Below, one piece after another: positions 46,046 to 57,308 of a DNA stretch of 64,000 nucleotides. The notes beneath the pieces are model-generated. The model was not told where the DNA came from. It made no database searches and saw nothing but the letters and a program-made list of their open reading frames with translations. The first letter of the stretch is position 1. The number at the start of each line of letters is the position of its first letter. The position numbers were made by a program, and so were the translations under genes. The stretch comes from Zarea fungicola (lineage: Eukaryota > Ascomycota > Sordariomycetes > Hypocreales > Cordycipitaceae): NCBI GenBank assembly GCA_900169235.1, contig FWCC01000080.1, forward strand, positions 124,001-188,000. The letters run 5' to 3'.

Positions 46046-47755
46046 CTAGTTTCCAAACAATTTCTGCCTTTTCATAGCTACAGAGGCAACCACGAGGACC
46101 ACACCAGCCACAACGACCAGAATGAATGGCTTTTGCATGGCATCAACAATAGCCTGAATTGCTTGCTGTTTGAGACCATCATTCAACCCGCCAAACATGT
46201 CGCTCTGCGTTCCAGCAATCATGCCTTGAATATCCTTGTCGGAGAGTCCCGACCCAGCAAGGACAACCCGTAAATTGTGGAAAGCTGTAGACTGGAAGGC
46301 TTGGCTGGCGATGACCAGTGCAATTACTGAACTCCCAATCTGTGAGACGTTTTGCATGGAAATGGCATTTCCAATATCATGCGGCGGCAGAACAAGTGTG
46401 GCGACAGAGTACCCGAGTTGAAGCGAGAGGCCCGTACCGACAGCCGCAAGAACAGTAAACCCGTAAATGCTAGCCTCGGATGTAGAAGTTTTTAGATAAA
46501 CCTTTAGCAAAGCTCCTCCCAGTGTGATAAAAATACCCGAGGTGAGGAATATCGGCATATAGTACTTTACCATAGCAAGAAGATGTCCTGCAACAAGGTT
46601 GAACGTCACCGTAATAACAACATACGGCAGTAGTCGGACCGCTGCCATGATGGACGAATCTCCATGGACAAACTGGAAGTAGATTGGTATGTAGTAAACC
46701 ACGACAAACAGAACGGTAATTGAACAAGACGTCGCGACATAGAGGAGAATCTGAGTGCGAGAGCGGAGCAGATGACCAGGAAAAGAACGGTGGTCCTTTG
46801 TTGTAAAGATGGTGAGGTATTGCTGAAGTGCGTAAAAGGCGAGCAGCAGCCCGAAAACAACCACAGTGGCGATAGTTCGGCCGTCGCTCCAGGACCATTG
46901 GCCCCCTGCATTGATGAAGGCCAAGGTGAAGGCCACCCACATTCCAGCGCTGAGAATTGTACCCAAAGGATCAAATTGAGAAATGTCCAGCGCCGCAACG
47001 AGCTTACCTTGGGGATAAATCGACGGAAGATGAATGATGTAAATAGGAGCTGCCGCAGCGCCGATGACGAGATTGATATAAAACGCCCAGCGCCAGGTTG
47101 CGTTGGAGACAGCAAAGGCACCTCCTATAACAGGTCCAAGAACTGCCCCCATTCCCCAGTGAAACCCGACCAGTGCGATATATATACCGCGCTCCTTTTC
47201 CGTAGTAAGATGCGATATGTAGTTGATTGCACCAGTAAGGATGCCGCTTCCGCCACAGCCTGCAATGACTCGTCCAACGCACAACGCCGATATTGTAGGC
47301 GCGGCGCCGCACACAGCTGAACCAATTTCGAATAGGAGAATACTGCCGATGAAGAGAAATTTGAGATCAAATATTGTGTACAGTTTACCAACGAGTAGGA
47401 TGATTGCAACTGATCCCATAGGAAAACCCGCGCCCACCCAAGCTAGTTGGTCAATGTTGCCAAACGATTTAATCAACGAGCCTTGGACATCTGCGGCAAT
47501 GGTGGTATCGAGACCATATAAGAAGGTGGAAATGTACACTGACATACAGACAAGGAACCATTTCAGGCCTTGAATGGACCGGGGTGCATGGGTTTGGTTG
47601 TCCTGATCGCCAGCAACCGCGATTGCTGCTTCTGCGGTTTCGGGTTCCAGTCTCCCGTCTTTCTCCATGTCCTCAGTCGACGTATTTGGACCATGAATAG
47701 GTCTTTGAGCAGCAGTGTCAGACAATGAAGTTGATTTAAATGATACCCCCGCCAT
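46046..47755 (-). CDS. MFS drug efflux pump, DHA2 (14-helix) type
   Basis: 569-aa single-exon multidrug:proton antiporter-2 family transporter. After about 60 cytosolic residues come 14 predicted helices. Landmarks: FLYGLDTTIAADVQ in helix 1 (the D-x-T-I-V motif D1 region), WVGAGFPMGS, VGRVIAGCGGSGILTGA, and the motif C-like GFHWGMGAVLGPVIGGAF typical of drug antiporters. Such pumps export toxins, fungicides or self-made metabolites. ATG 47755 is preferred; an in-frame ATG at 47827 would add 24 residues without similarity. A Zn2Cys6 regulator lies directly upstream on the same strand, 544 bp away, suggesting local control. The convergent subtilisin stop is 96 bp away. Confidence 0.88.
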   Translation of the reverse strand: MAGVSFKSTSLSDTAAQRPIHGPNTSTEDMEKDGRLEPETAEAAIAVAGDQDNQTHAPRSIQGLKWFLVCMSVYISTFLYGLDTTIAADVQGSLIKSFGNIDQLAWVGAGFPMGSVAIILLVGKLYTIFDLKFLFIGSILLFEIGSAVCGAAPTISALCVGRVIAGCGGSGILTGAINYISHLTTEKERGIYIALVGFHWGMGAVLGPVIGGAFAVSNATWRWAFYINLVIGAAAAPIYIIHLPSIYPQGKLVAALDISQFDPLGTILSAGMWVAFTLAFINAGGQWSWSDGRTIATVVVFGLLLAFYALQQYLTIFTTKDHRSFPGHLLRSRTQILLYVATSCSITVLFVVVYYIPIYFQFVHGDSSIMAAVRLLPYVVITVTFNLVAGHLLAMVKYYMPIFLTSGIFITLGGALLKVYLKTSTSEASIYGFTVLAAVGTGLSLQLGYSVATLVLPPHDIGNAISMQNVSQIGSSVIALVIASQAFQSTAFHNLRVVLAGSGLSDKDIQGMIAGTQSDMFGGLNDGLKQQAIQAIVDAMQKPFILVVVAGVVLVVASVAMKRQKLFGN

Positions 47756-48299
47756 TGCTAAGCTGAGAAATTCGCAAGCAGTTGAATGAATTAGCCTTGT
47801 AGTGTACGAAGCAAAGTGGGCAAGCAAATAGCGGACAAACGAATGTGTGTTAGCTGTGCTGGTTGCTACTGCAATTCAACGTTGTGACATTAAGTCCTTT
47901 ATAGTACTGATATATCCGCGGCCATTCTCATTGCATTTGTAATACAGCCAGTTTGTGCGTATTTTGACAGAGCACTGGCCAGTGTCCGTTGAACTTGTAC
48001 CGCCTGTCGCATACTTGAGCAGCGGCCAAAATGAAGCAAGGCCGCCTCGGCCGAGACCCCTGTCAACCCACCCACCACCCCTTTGATCTACGGTCCACAT
48101 TTCAACACAAGCCAAGTGGTTTACATGTTCTTTAATGTGTGCGAAGTGCACAGTGCTTTTATGGAGAATGAGAATGATGAAGCGGCACCTTGCGCGGAGT
48201 GCGTCCGGCATGAGACAGTACTATCCTCGCAGCTTAATTTGAAAGCCGGGAAATTAAGAATTTGAATTCTGCAATAAATAGCGTAAAATAAGGGCCAGT
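47756..48299. promoter_or_regulatory. efflux pump promoter region
   Basis: 544 bp between the regulator stop and pump ATG. A 60-111-codon open frame pair here is not supported. No defined operator; CGG/CCG triplets exist but no clear Zn2Cys6 site was established. Confidence 0.35.
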
Positions 48300-49996
48300 C
48301 TATTGATAATGGACAGTTTCGGGATGCTTCCCTAGGCGCTGTAAGAGAATTTCTGCAGAAGAAAATGTTAGAGCTGTCAGTGATGGCGTCGTTGATGTGT
48401 AAGAGTCATACCGCCAATGTGCCACCTAGAAGAGTACAGTGCCAGGCCTTTCTTGAGATTTGAAACGCCCTGCTCAGAAATTGGTTCCGATTGCGATTCC
48501 ACCAAGGACAAGGCCGCTGTGTAGAGGCAACATAGGCCGAGGAAGCATGCTCGCCTGGGATCCCACTGCCCGCTCGAGGAAGCCTCCATTGTCTGCTGGC
48601 ACATGTCAAAAATCATATCACTCACGAATTTCGTGGCAATGTCGGATTTCTTTTCGCTGCACACATCGTCGATAGGCTCTCGGGATGAGTATATGCATAC
48701 CAAAGCGCTGTTCTGCGTGTTACTATGCAAACGTGTGTCCCTCAGTTGGGTAGCATGCTAGCTTACCTGAGAGACATGGCCACGGCCTCGCAGTAAGGGT
48801 AAGAGGTGTCCTGGGACATGGAGATATTCTTGTGTACCATGTTAAGTAGCGCACCTTGGATTTCGACGAGACCATTGTCGTCGGCAGTGCGACTAGTTGT
48901 CAGAGCCTCGCCAACGACAAGGGCAGAGCGTGCTCTGTTCCACAGAATGGAGCCAGGATCACTCTCTTCATTCTTTTCCAAGCCATGCTCGTATACAGAA
49001 AAAGAGGTATCAATTGTCATTAGCAACGGGATAGTGTAGTCCAGATGCGACAAGGTAATTGTGCTAGCGCGATGGTAAGCCAGGAGGCAAGTCCGCGATG
49101 TATTATTTCATAGCATCTTACCGGTCAATCAGTACCATGCCGCTCCAGCACTGTCGCATCTCTGTTGTTGCTCTTTCATTCTCTGTCGAGTTTGGTATAA
49201 TTGTTCTTGCGTTCAAAAAGGCGCGCTGCCGAAAAAGGCTCAGCGTAACTGCCAGAGTTGCATGCGCAGTCTCGGCTTGGCCATGTCCACACTCGTAGGC
49301 AGAGATCAGCAGGCCTGACTGGATCAAGTAAATGTCGGAACTTTGTTGTGATGCGTGGAGAACGAGGAACAACCGTTTCGCGGTTCGATAGAGCACGTTC
49401 CAAACAGAGTGGTTTGGGTGAATGCACGGGGGCCGTGAGAACAGGTGCATGGATAAAATAAGGAGCGCAAGGGGGTCGTCTTTAGTACAAGATTTCATGC
49501 AGGTAATTGCTGTCACGATGTCTTGCTCCACAAGAATGGGCAGGAGTGCGTGGGCATGTTGAAAGTAGTCCCGCGCCACCGAGAGCACATCGATGCCCGC
49601 TGCTTCAAAAATATCTCTGACTAGCGTCTGCACCGACGGTTCCGAGACGGCGTCCTCATCTACAGAACACTGCGCTGTCAAAAGAAGCAGACGCTCGCCC
49701 TGTACGGATAGATCAAAGGTGCATGGGTTTCGCAAGACGAAGAGGGAGTCAACGACTACTGGTGCTGCAGAGGATGGGACTGGGGGGCTCTTCTTGTCTA
49801 GAGGACGATTTTGGGGGTAGAAGCACGGTATGAACCTCCTACAACGTGTATTAGCATGCAGCGCCATCGCACGATGCCATATCGGACTGACGTACGAGGA
49901 GCAGCGCGAGCAACTGGGACGCTGTTTGTCACAAGAGACTTTACGGCTGGTACACGCCTTGCAGGCCTTTTGTGGTCGCTGTAGCGATCGTTCCAT
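48300..49996 (-). CDS. Zn2Cys6 transcription factor
   Basis: 487 aa from five exons: 49896-49996, 49122-49838, 48767-49063, 48412-48707 and 48300-48352, introns 57-59 nt, all GT-AG with matching phase. The first intron interrupts the zinc cluster; splicing gives CKACTSRKVSC followed by CSRC and a final Cys39, spacing C-x2-C-x6-C-x6-C-x2-C-x6-C, a canonical GAL4-type binuclear cluster binding CGG/CCG half-sites. The rest is helical like fungal regulatory middle domains. ATG 49996 was chosen because the upstream in-frame codons are not ATG. The acceptor of intron 3 at 48708 (AACAG) was selected by phase. Probably nuclear and, from position, a candidate regulator of the adjacent efflux pump. Confidence 0.85.
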
Positions 49997-50897
49997 TGCT
50001 AAAATGCCTTCCAGCGCCGCGGCCAAGCACTGGAACTATGCTTTTTCGTGTGGCAGTCACAATGAGGGCTGATTGTTACAAGGGTTTGTTCTTGTAGCGG
50101 GTGGGCCTGCTGCTGTAATTAGTAAGTGTGAACAGGAAAGCGAAAGAGAAAGGTGTGGCCTCAGATGGTGCCGCGGTCAGGAAGAGGAACGACTAGGCGG
50201 GTGGATCTGCGTTCTTGAGACCCAGTCATGTAAACCGTATAAGGATGGGCTATCTTTTTAATTGTGCTTGCCTGTACAGCAGCAGCATTATCTCTGCCAA
50301 TAAACCGTCATCAATATGGTCGAATGCGTAATTGTTTTCGTAGCGGATCCTGAACAGAAGAACATTGTACGTAGTGCAGAGCATCTCGGTTCAAATGGGG
50401 TCTTGCCTCAATCAACCGCGCAACTACTTGTTACCCACGACTAACTATCGCGTGTTTTACTTTACACTCGGCTATAGCAGGGAGATGGTATTACTTGGCG
50501 CGGGATTTTAGATTATCCTCTCTAGTACATTTGTATTCCTGCTTCTGAATCGTTTTCCTGCTTTTGATTTATCAGCCCGACTTGAATCAGTCAGACTTTC
50601 GAAGCCTGTGCAGGGGTCTCGGCCGAGCAGTGGATCAATCTAGATGGAATGTGTGGATAGCGCACCAAGATATTCCGGCTCAGTTCGACGACCTTGCCAA
50701 CTGAAACTTCAATTCAAAATATATTGTACTTATTAGTACATACTTTAGCAAGTATCTTGTCGCTATTCATTGATAAGTAGTATTCCTAGTGGGCGATCTA
50801 AATAGGCTTGACCGCCTACATCGCCTACATTTCATAGGCAAAGCAACATGTACAAAGGCGGAAATAGCGGAAATGGTGCTCCCTGCCTTGTAGCTAG

Positions 50898-50926
50898 TAA
50901 AAGCAGCTAAAAGCAGCTAAAAGCAG
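50898..50926 (+). repeat. TAAAAGCAGC tandem repeat
   Basis: Three near-perfect 10-nt copies in AT-rich intergenic sequence. Confidence 0.7.
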
Positions 50927-51008
50927 AAATAGGTCAGCGACCCATCACAGGTACTACGACGGTATAGTTAGCGCCGGAAGAATGAAGCTAGGTAAATTAC
51001 AACTGCAC

Positions 51009-51156
51009 GCAAGCTTCGAGCGGCCGAGCACCCATACTGAATCGAATTATCTCAATGCACTAGTGGTTTAATTTAGTTTAATTTAAATGGATAAATAGAG
51101 TTAAGACATATAGTATATATAAGTAATATATATATAAGGCCTAAAAGTAAGAGACT
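51009..51156 (+). repeat. dispersed repeat, A/T-shifted copy
   Basis: Shares CAAGCTTCGAGCGG, ACTGAATCGAAT, GTGG-TT and CCTAAA blocks with 56052-56195. Where the copies differ many sites are T or A here and C or G there, including three CG-to-TA changes in the TTTAATTTAGTTTAATTTAA stretch, as RIP would leave. Confidence 0.55.
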
Positions 51157-51207
51157 AACTATTACAGTTAGGCTAATTATAATTAAAGAAACCTAGCTAT
51201 AGATAGA

Positions 51208-51390
51208 GGAGGAATTCCTTTTCTATATATAGAAGGTTAAAAGTAAGAAAGCAAATAATAAATAGGATAGATTTCTCTTTCCTCCCTAGCTACTGGGATG
51301 GCCTTGTATCGATGGCAGGCTGCTGTGGCAGGAGTCAGGGCTTATAGGAAGAGCTGATTGACCTGAGTCAGTGGTCACAACAACAACTCT
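51208..51390 (+). repeat. dispersed repeat, copy 2
   Basis: GGAGGAATTCCTTTTCTATAT to GAGTCAGTGGTCACAACA, matching the order and spacing of 4374-4550 but richer in A and T. Probable transposon remnant. Confidence 0.45.
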
Positions 51391-51486
51391 CAGTCACTCG
51401 AACTGTGACGATCCAGTAGGCCCCGACCGTAACACTTAGTAATGTGCCTTAAAAGTATCCCTTCCCCGCTATCGCAGGAGATGACC

Positions 51487-51945
51487 CTAATTACCACAAA
51501 TATAACTATAGCAGACAAGCTGATCGTCATAATTTGTCTCAAGAATGCTATATGGGCTTAAACCGCATGCTGCAAGTTTAGCGTCATTTTTGTAGCAAGT
51601 CCCTTGAATTGATCCATCGCCACCATCGACATAAAATTCCCAATGTCCAAGGTTTGCGCGGTAATAGAAGTCCAATTGCCCCATTCCACAGAGACCGGCG
51701 TTGAGAGAAAAATCGCCACTAGTTGAGCCTTTCGAAACTTGGACACCACGGTCAGCATTGGCCGCAAAGCCTCCATAGCAGTTGCAGTTTAAGTAGTTTG
51801 AAGGGCACGCAATATATTGAGTGAATGTAACAGGAGGTAAGTCGCTGTGAGTGATTTGAGTTTTGTCAGCCCTGCCAACATGGAAGTTGGCAAAGCCCAA
51901 GGTAGCAAGGCTTCCAAAGATAACGATGATAGAATAGAAATGCAT
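51487..51945 (-). CDS. small secreted 8-cysteine protein
   Basis: 152-aa-range single-exon protein with a clear signal peptide (MHFYSIIVIFGSLATLGFA) and eight cysteines in the mature part: YIAC, LNCNC, AGLCG, GTCY, AACG, VC and IC near the C-terminus, consistent with four disulfides. The upstream in-frame ATG (51984) is rejected because it precedes a polar stretch before the signal. No family recognised. Size, secretion, cysteine content and location in a repeat-rich, gene-poor region make it effector-like. Base composition is more AT-rich than the 9-16 kb genes. Confidence 0.68.
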   Translation of the reverse strand: MHFYSIIVIFGSLATLGFANFHVGRADKTQITHSDLPPVTFTQYIACPSNYLNCNCYGGFAANADRGVQVSKGSTSGDFSLNAGLCGMGQLDFYYRANLGHWEFYVDGGDGSIQGTCYKNDAKLAACGLSPYSILETNYDDQLVCYSYICGN

Positions 51946-53889
51946 CTTGAGAGACAGAGTTGTAATATAATACTCTATAGTCAAAGCATATAGAATATAA
52001 GACTGAGTGGCAAGTATTATTAAGATGCCTGCCCTGAGAACCTTGTCCTTGGGTGTTGTATCTTATTTATATTTCCGCATCGTACGATTTAGTGTTCCTT
52101 CTCGCCAGCACCAGCAAGCGTAAATTCGTATTCAATGTATTATTGACTAACACATAAAACCCCATGTGAGATTTAGCTAAAAATCCGACACAGTCGCTCC
52201 ATGCCCCCCTTCCCCCAGGGCGAAATTCGCATCTTGAGGCACGGCGCGGCCCGCCGCGGCCCGGCCTAACCCTTTTGTCTAAGCTTAACGATGTATGAAC
52301 TGATGATGTAGAAAACTGCTTTAGCAGCAATAATAACAAGCCAATTCGTAGCGCGTCCCACACTGCGGACGAGATTCGGTTCCAAATCCCTGCCAGGTCG
52401 GAAGGTGTTCGGTGCACAGTTCTGCTGTGTTGTAAAAGTGTATCGGAATGGACGGAGCAGCGATCACTGTCTAGACGATTGGAGAGCCGGAAGGGTACAA
52501 TTAGATATACAATCTGTCCTGATTTTTTTCTTTTACAAAATAATTAATCTAATCAAGAAGTTGTACCTTTATTTATGCGCAAACTGTCTTGCTATGCCGT
52601 CCTTCCCCGGTTGTTCATTGACCTCTTTGCTGATTATTCGGCGCTTCTACGACGCTGGTGGTAGCGGACCATCCTTGTTATGTTCTCGCCAAGATGGCTG
52701 CTTAAAGGTGGTGACATTGCCCACTGATGCATAAATTTGTTTTATGTATATCAGGTACGCACATATTTCCGATATTCGCAAGAAAGTAGTACGAATGTAA
52801 CGTTTGGGGTGCCGCATGACCGCCCAACGCAGAACGCCGCTCGTAATTACCCAGTAGCATACTAAATACCCTGGCCACTACTTTCCCATCCGTATTAACT
52901 ATCTAATTACTTCCCAGACAAAATAAAATAACCATCCTCCCACACATATCCCTATATTGGTGTTGTGTTCAGGCGGAAAACTGGCTTGGACAAATTGTAA
53001 CTCAGTGCTAAGGACACCAGATGACAACCTCATAATGGCCAACTAGCAAGTTCTGTACCCTGTCGCCAGCATAATAGACAGGGGAGAGTTCAGCTAATTA
53101 ACAGCCCACAAGCGAGTGCATGTGTGTCAACAAGTGTATCACTGGGCGAGGTCACGGCACAAGACGCTTAGAGGCAGCCTTACAACCTTTGGTATGTGTT
53201 TAATGCCGCTTTGATATTATCCGTTTCGCGCGAGTTATTGCGACAGCCGTAAAGCTTGAAGTCCTTGCCTCTTCTACAAAAGTCCTCTAGCCCAACAAGC
53301 ATCAATCTCCACATGAGCTAGCGCACCATTGTGCCGCGATGAGTCTCGGACAATTTCTCGCAGACCTTACAATAAGCACTAACTAATTCGTTGTTAGGCA
53401 CACTTTTTCGGCACCAAATCGGCTTCCAATCGCATTTTTGCCGACCTTCGAGCAAGGCACTCACATTCTCTAGTACAGACTGCTAATACAATTTAGGTAA
53501 TATATCACGATGCCATTGTTGGCGAACATGGTGAAAGACGCTTTAGCCAAAGAGTTTCTCTCTGGGAATTGCCTGATTTGAACTTACATGTGGACGTAGA
53601 ATACTGTTCAAGCGCCTCATCCGGCATTAATAGTATAATCTTACGTCAGACAACCATTGTGACTACCAGTAGTCTATTTTACCGGCTTCATGTATGCGGA
53701 AATATCTATATAAGCTCCAACTATCGCTCAGACATGCATCATTGACCTCATCAGCTCTCCTGTCAACGTCAACATAGGTTTAATATTTCGTTTAATAATA
53801 TAACCGTGTACTACACTTAAATAACAGACTTATGGTAATCGAATGCCAAGACACCATTTCTAATCCCCGACTGAACAGTTCTCAGCAAT
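51946..53889. other. intergenic, 1.9 kb
   Basis: No supported gene. A GC-rich patch at about 52206-52270 stands out in AT-rich sequence. Short frames at 52067-52417 and 52405-52734 have no domain or signal peptide. Confidence 0.35.
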
Positions 53890-54130
53890 ATGAAGGCCAA
53901 TAGCCTTGTCTTCACTTTTTTAACTAGTCTGGCGGCTGTTGCAATGGCAGCCCCTGAGCTGTCCTGCCAAGGTGTACGCCTACCCTACTTTCATTGATAA
54001 AGTCTTTATTAACGCTTGAAAGCATTGCGATGGTAATCAACAAGTATGCATATGCCCTGGATCATATTCCGGCAGGTGCACCTCTGGTAGTGTATGTCCC
54101 CCCGGTCCCAAATTCTCATATTACTTGTAA
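53890..54130 (+). CDS. small secreted 6-cysteine peptide (candidate)
   Basis: Predicted 63 aa from exons 53890-53973 and 54023-54130. Exon 1 encodes a strong signal peptide (MKANSLVFTFLTSLAAVAMA). Splicing a 49-nt GT-AG intron in phase 0 gives a mature peptide of about 43 aa with six cysteines (26, 30, 37, 39, 47, 53), defensin-sized. The donor (GTACGC) is not ideal. Two other frames just downstream also look coding-like: one reads ITCKGYNVQNTDALTV and another, from 54166, reads CSSSQDSC...VVCQGPV to a stop at about 54243. An extra intron (GTAAAG at 54127 to TTACAG at 54165) or a frameshift could extend the protein. It may therefore be longer or a decaying gene. Confidence 0.4.
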
Positions 54131-54964
54131 AGGTTATAATGTTCAAAATACTGATGCACTTACAGTGTTCGAGCTCTCAAGATAGCTGCACTATATTTAT
54201 TGTATCAGGACAGCAAGGTGTCGTCTGCCAAGGCCCAGTTTAACTAGATATATCGGCAATGCAGTAGAACGAACCGTCAACTGCAACTTCAAGCAAGGGA
54301 AGATACTAGGCCATGCGCATTGTATTACAAGCAGGACCATCAGAAGGGCTGGCGGTCTGGCCAGTTACTCAGCTTGATACACAGACAAACTAGATGGCCA
54401 CTCTCAAGAATACAATCAATGCTCTATTGAGAGTGAGGACGGCGTATCCTTTTATGAACTGCTGGCTGGTACCCTAATCGAGAGTAGAGGCTCGCCAGGA
54501 ATGACGACCACGCAGTTATCCGTGCTTTCTGGCAGGTGATAGCTGGAGAACCGAGAGTTCTGACACCCGTAATTATCGATTGGCTGGATGTGATGACTAC
54601 GGAACCGTTTTAAAAGACTTGGTCACCTTTCTTATTCCCTCTTTTTACCTTCTTGCTTCTTCTGCCCCAACAAAGTGATGAAACGCGCAGCTACCTTGGC
54701 TGCCATGATATAATGCGTTGTAATGTATTTTCTATATAAAATCCTTTTTTATTATTATTACATAAGCCCAGTCATGAAGAAAACACCCGACTGTAATAAA
54801 CGGCTCGTCTGTGGCTTTAAAAGCTATATATACTGCTATTACGCCTACTGGTGTTGCCAGAATTGCTTTAATAGCCTTAACCTTTGGCCCCGTTGCCTGA
54901 CAGCATAGACACCGGCCCCCACCAGCGGTCATGCGGCGTTGAGGTCAGCATCTACAATCATGCG

Positions 54965-55024
54965 AAGTATTCATAAAACTTATTTGTAAAAGTATTCATA
55001 AAACTTATTTATAAAAGTATTCAA
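54965..55024 (+). repeat. 28-nt tandem repeat
   Basis: AGTATTCATAAAACTTATTT followed by (G/A)TAAA occurs twice, with a third partial AGTATTCA, in AT-rich intergenic DNA. Confidence 0.8.
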
Positions 55025-56051
55025 GCCGGGCTTCTAGAATTTAAAATGAATTATATACCTGTAATTTTACGATAAATTGCGCTTGTAGGCTTAGCGACCA
55101 CCATGGTAAGTAATATCAGGTCTGTGTCGGTCAGGACCCGAAAAAATGGCGAGTAGAGAACCTGATATCTATTAATGGGCTCCAGGACAGTTAAGCAATT
55201 GGGTCCTCTGCTTTAAAAATGAATTCTGGGCTGGGTGACTCAAGAAATCGCAAATCAACCTCGTGCTTTGCAAGGACTGGCACAAAGTGCTCAATGACAC
55301 ATTCACTCTTGGTTGGGATCCCATCTGGCCAATCGATTGACAACTCCTCTCACAGTGCTTATCCGTCTTGGAAGACAGTTCAGCCTCGGCAGAAGGTAGT
55401 AAACCGCCCTCTCCCCTTGGCTGCGTGACGGAATCCTAATACGGCCCGGCGAGCCAACTCTGAGTACAGTCATGTATACCGCACCTGTCTCATCGTCAGT
55501 GACGACGTTCTTCGTGTCAAGTAAGCCCGATCCTCTTCGAGTTCGAGTTCGAGCGGCATTGACAACGGCAATTAATACGACAGCTCCGAAACTCTTGCCG
55601 CATAGAACGAGGCTACGGCATTTTGTACCGAGTTTCGGAAACACCTGCGTAGCGGAGATTAACGCTAATACTGGACTAAACCCCAATGGGAAGGGCGACA
55701 CTTTTTACATGGTTCACTATGGCCCTAGGTGAGAATTTAGTATATATACAGTACATCAGAGTAGTATTCCGGATATGTCGGAAGAGAAGGTTCATGTGAG
55801 TAGGAAACCACAGAATATAAGCTAGTATAGTTAGATATAAGTGGAATTACTATGGTTCTAGACTCTCTTAATCAACTTGCAATTCGATCAGAAACAGAAA
55901 TGCATTATTACTGGCAAAGGTATGGCAGGTATGTACTTTGTAACTTTACGATTGTCACAAGAAAAAGCATTTCATCTGGCCAGTATCCCCTCCTAGACTT
56001 GATTATGTTCATCCACAGCTCTACTTCCAGACAAATCTACAGTCTAAACAA

Positions 56052-56195
56052 TCAAGCTTCGAGCGGTCCAGCACTAATATTGAATCGAATCATGCGAGTG
56101 GACTGGTGGTTCAATTCGAATCGAATCGAATAGATGAATAGAATCGAGGCGTGGATGGAGCGTAGGTAACATATATGTGAGACCTAAAGTGCTAC
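56052..56195 (+). repeat. dispersed repeat, less mutated copy
   Basis: Partner of 51009-51156. Contains a GAATC-rich run (TTCGAATCGAATCGAATAG) that is TA-shifted in the other copy. Confidence 0.55.
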
Positions 56196-56603
56196 CCTAT
56201 ATGATTCGATATTCGCATGACTTGGCATCGAATGAATCGAATGAATCGATCAACCATTCGCAAGATGTCCAACCTTGGTATGTTACTCTTAGACCACTGT
56301 AGCTACTCAGTTAATGATTGTGACAAGTTTTTTTCCCCTATAAAACTCAAATGTCTGCATCTCTGTGACTGGTTCATTTTCGTGTGTCGCCAAATCTATG
56401 TACCAGACGTCAAGTGAACACGTCTAAAATGCTGCGAGTGATCTACGTTCCAATGGGGAAGCGGTTCGGCAAAATACACATCTCAAAAAAAAAACCTATA
56501 ATGTTAATATGTGTGACAGTTCTCTAAAAAAAGGCACAAGAATATAACAATCGCACCGCTATTCCACTTGCGCCAGCTTGCGTTAAATGAACCCGGAATT
56601 TAT

Positions 56604-57308
56604 TTACCAATTAAACCATTGCCCTGCTTGACTGCCGGCTATTTCAGCAGTGTATCTGATTTTACCCATGTGTTCTAAACTCGTCAACATAGCCCTCTTC
56701 TGTTGCCCTCGGCTGAGTGGTGGGGTGATGAAATATCCCAGACATTCTCGTCGTATTCGATTTTCTTCACGGAGCTCTTGCAATTGGTGCTTGAGCATCA
56801 CCTTTTCAATCATCAGTTGTTCAAGCGAATCCTGCAATACTCTGATGCGTGCGTTTAAATCTTCAGTGTATGTTTTTCGTCGCTCTCTGAATGCTCGTTG
56901 ACTAGTTATGCGTTAATTAGCTCTTCAAGAAAGTGAAGTGTAGCATATGGGCAATACACACGAAGCGCGGTTCAGGGCTCGTCTCTTTAGTCTTCTTGTC
57001 TCGTCACGGTTACCATCATTATTATTTGTGTCTTCGCCATTTATTTCAGCTGCTTCTTGAGGCGGCAATAGATGGTTCGGCTCAGTAGTGTCAGCGGTGT
57101 GCCTTGCACCATAAAACCAGGTTTTATCTTGAACCGAGAGCTCACTGGGTGTGAGGTTCGCCCACAATAAATGCCTATTGTTGTCTTCGCGATTAAGAAC
57201 AGAATCGAAATTGATGTTAGTCTTGGCAGTATCCGCTTCGCAATCACGCTCCTAGTGAGTTAAGTTAGTAATTACCGTCCAATGCTAATCTACATAATCG
57301 TGCTTCAT
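56604..57308 (-). CDS. bZIP transcription factor (AP-1-like basic region)
   Basis: About 200 aa. Solid exons 56962-57251 and 56604-56901 are joined by a 60-nt intron whose removal assembles a basic region RRALNRASQRAFRERRKTY (NxxAQRAFRxR type, as in Yap/AP-1 proteins). A heptad leucine zipper follows (LNARIRVLQDSLEQL...LKHQLQELREENRI). The 5' end is uncertain: a stop lies just upstream of 57251 beside an acceptor (CTAG), so a first exon is needed. The best candidate is 57294-57308 (MKHDY) with a 42-nt intron, very short. Acts in the nucleus on TTAC/TGA-type sites by family. C-terminal redox cysteine domain is absent. Orphan in a gene-poor, effector-bearing region. Confidence 0.65.

Larger units (their letters stand above)
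49997..51486. other. intergenic, AT-rich with repeats
   Basis: Begins with the regulator promoter. Holds a TAAAAGCAGC triplet repeat (50898-50926), a decayed repeat copy at 51009-51156 and another at 51208-51390. No gene recognised. Confidence 0.4.
54131..56603. other. intergenic, 2.5 kb, repeat-bearing
   Basis: Contains a 28-nt tandem repeat at 54965-55024 and a dispersed repeat copy at 56052-56195. Open frames at 55219-55732 on both strands overlap and have no domain; a decayed gene is possible. Confidence 0.35.

Noticed and set aside
50385..50400. GGTTCAAAT as a possible tRNA B box
   Set aside because: No matching acceptor stem or A box could be found nearby.
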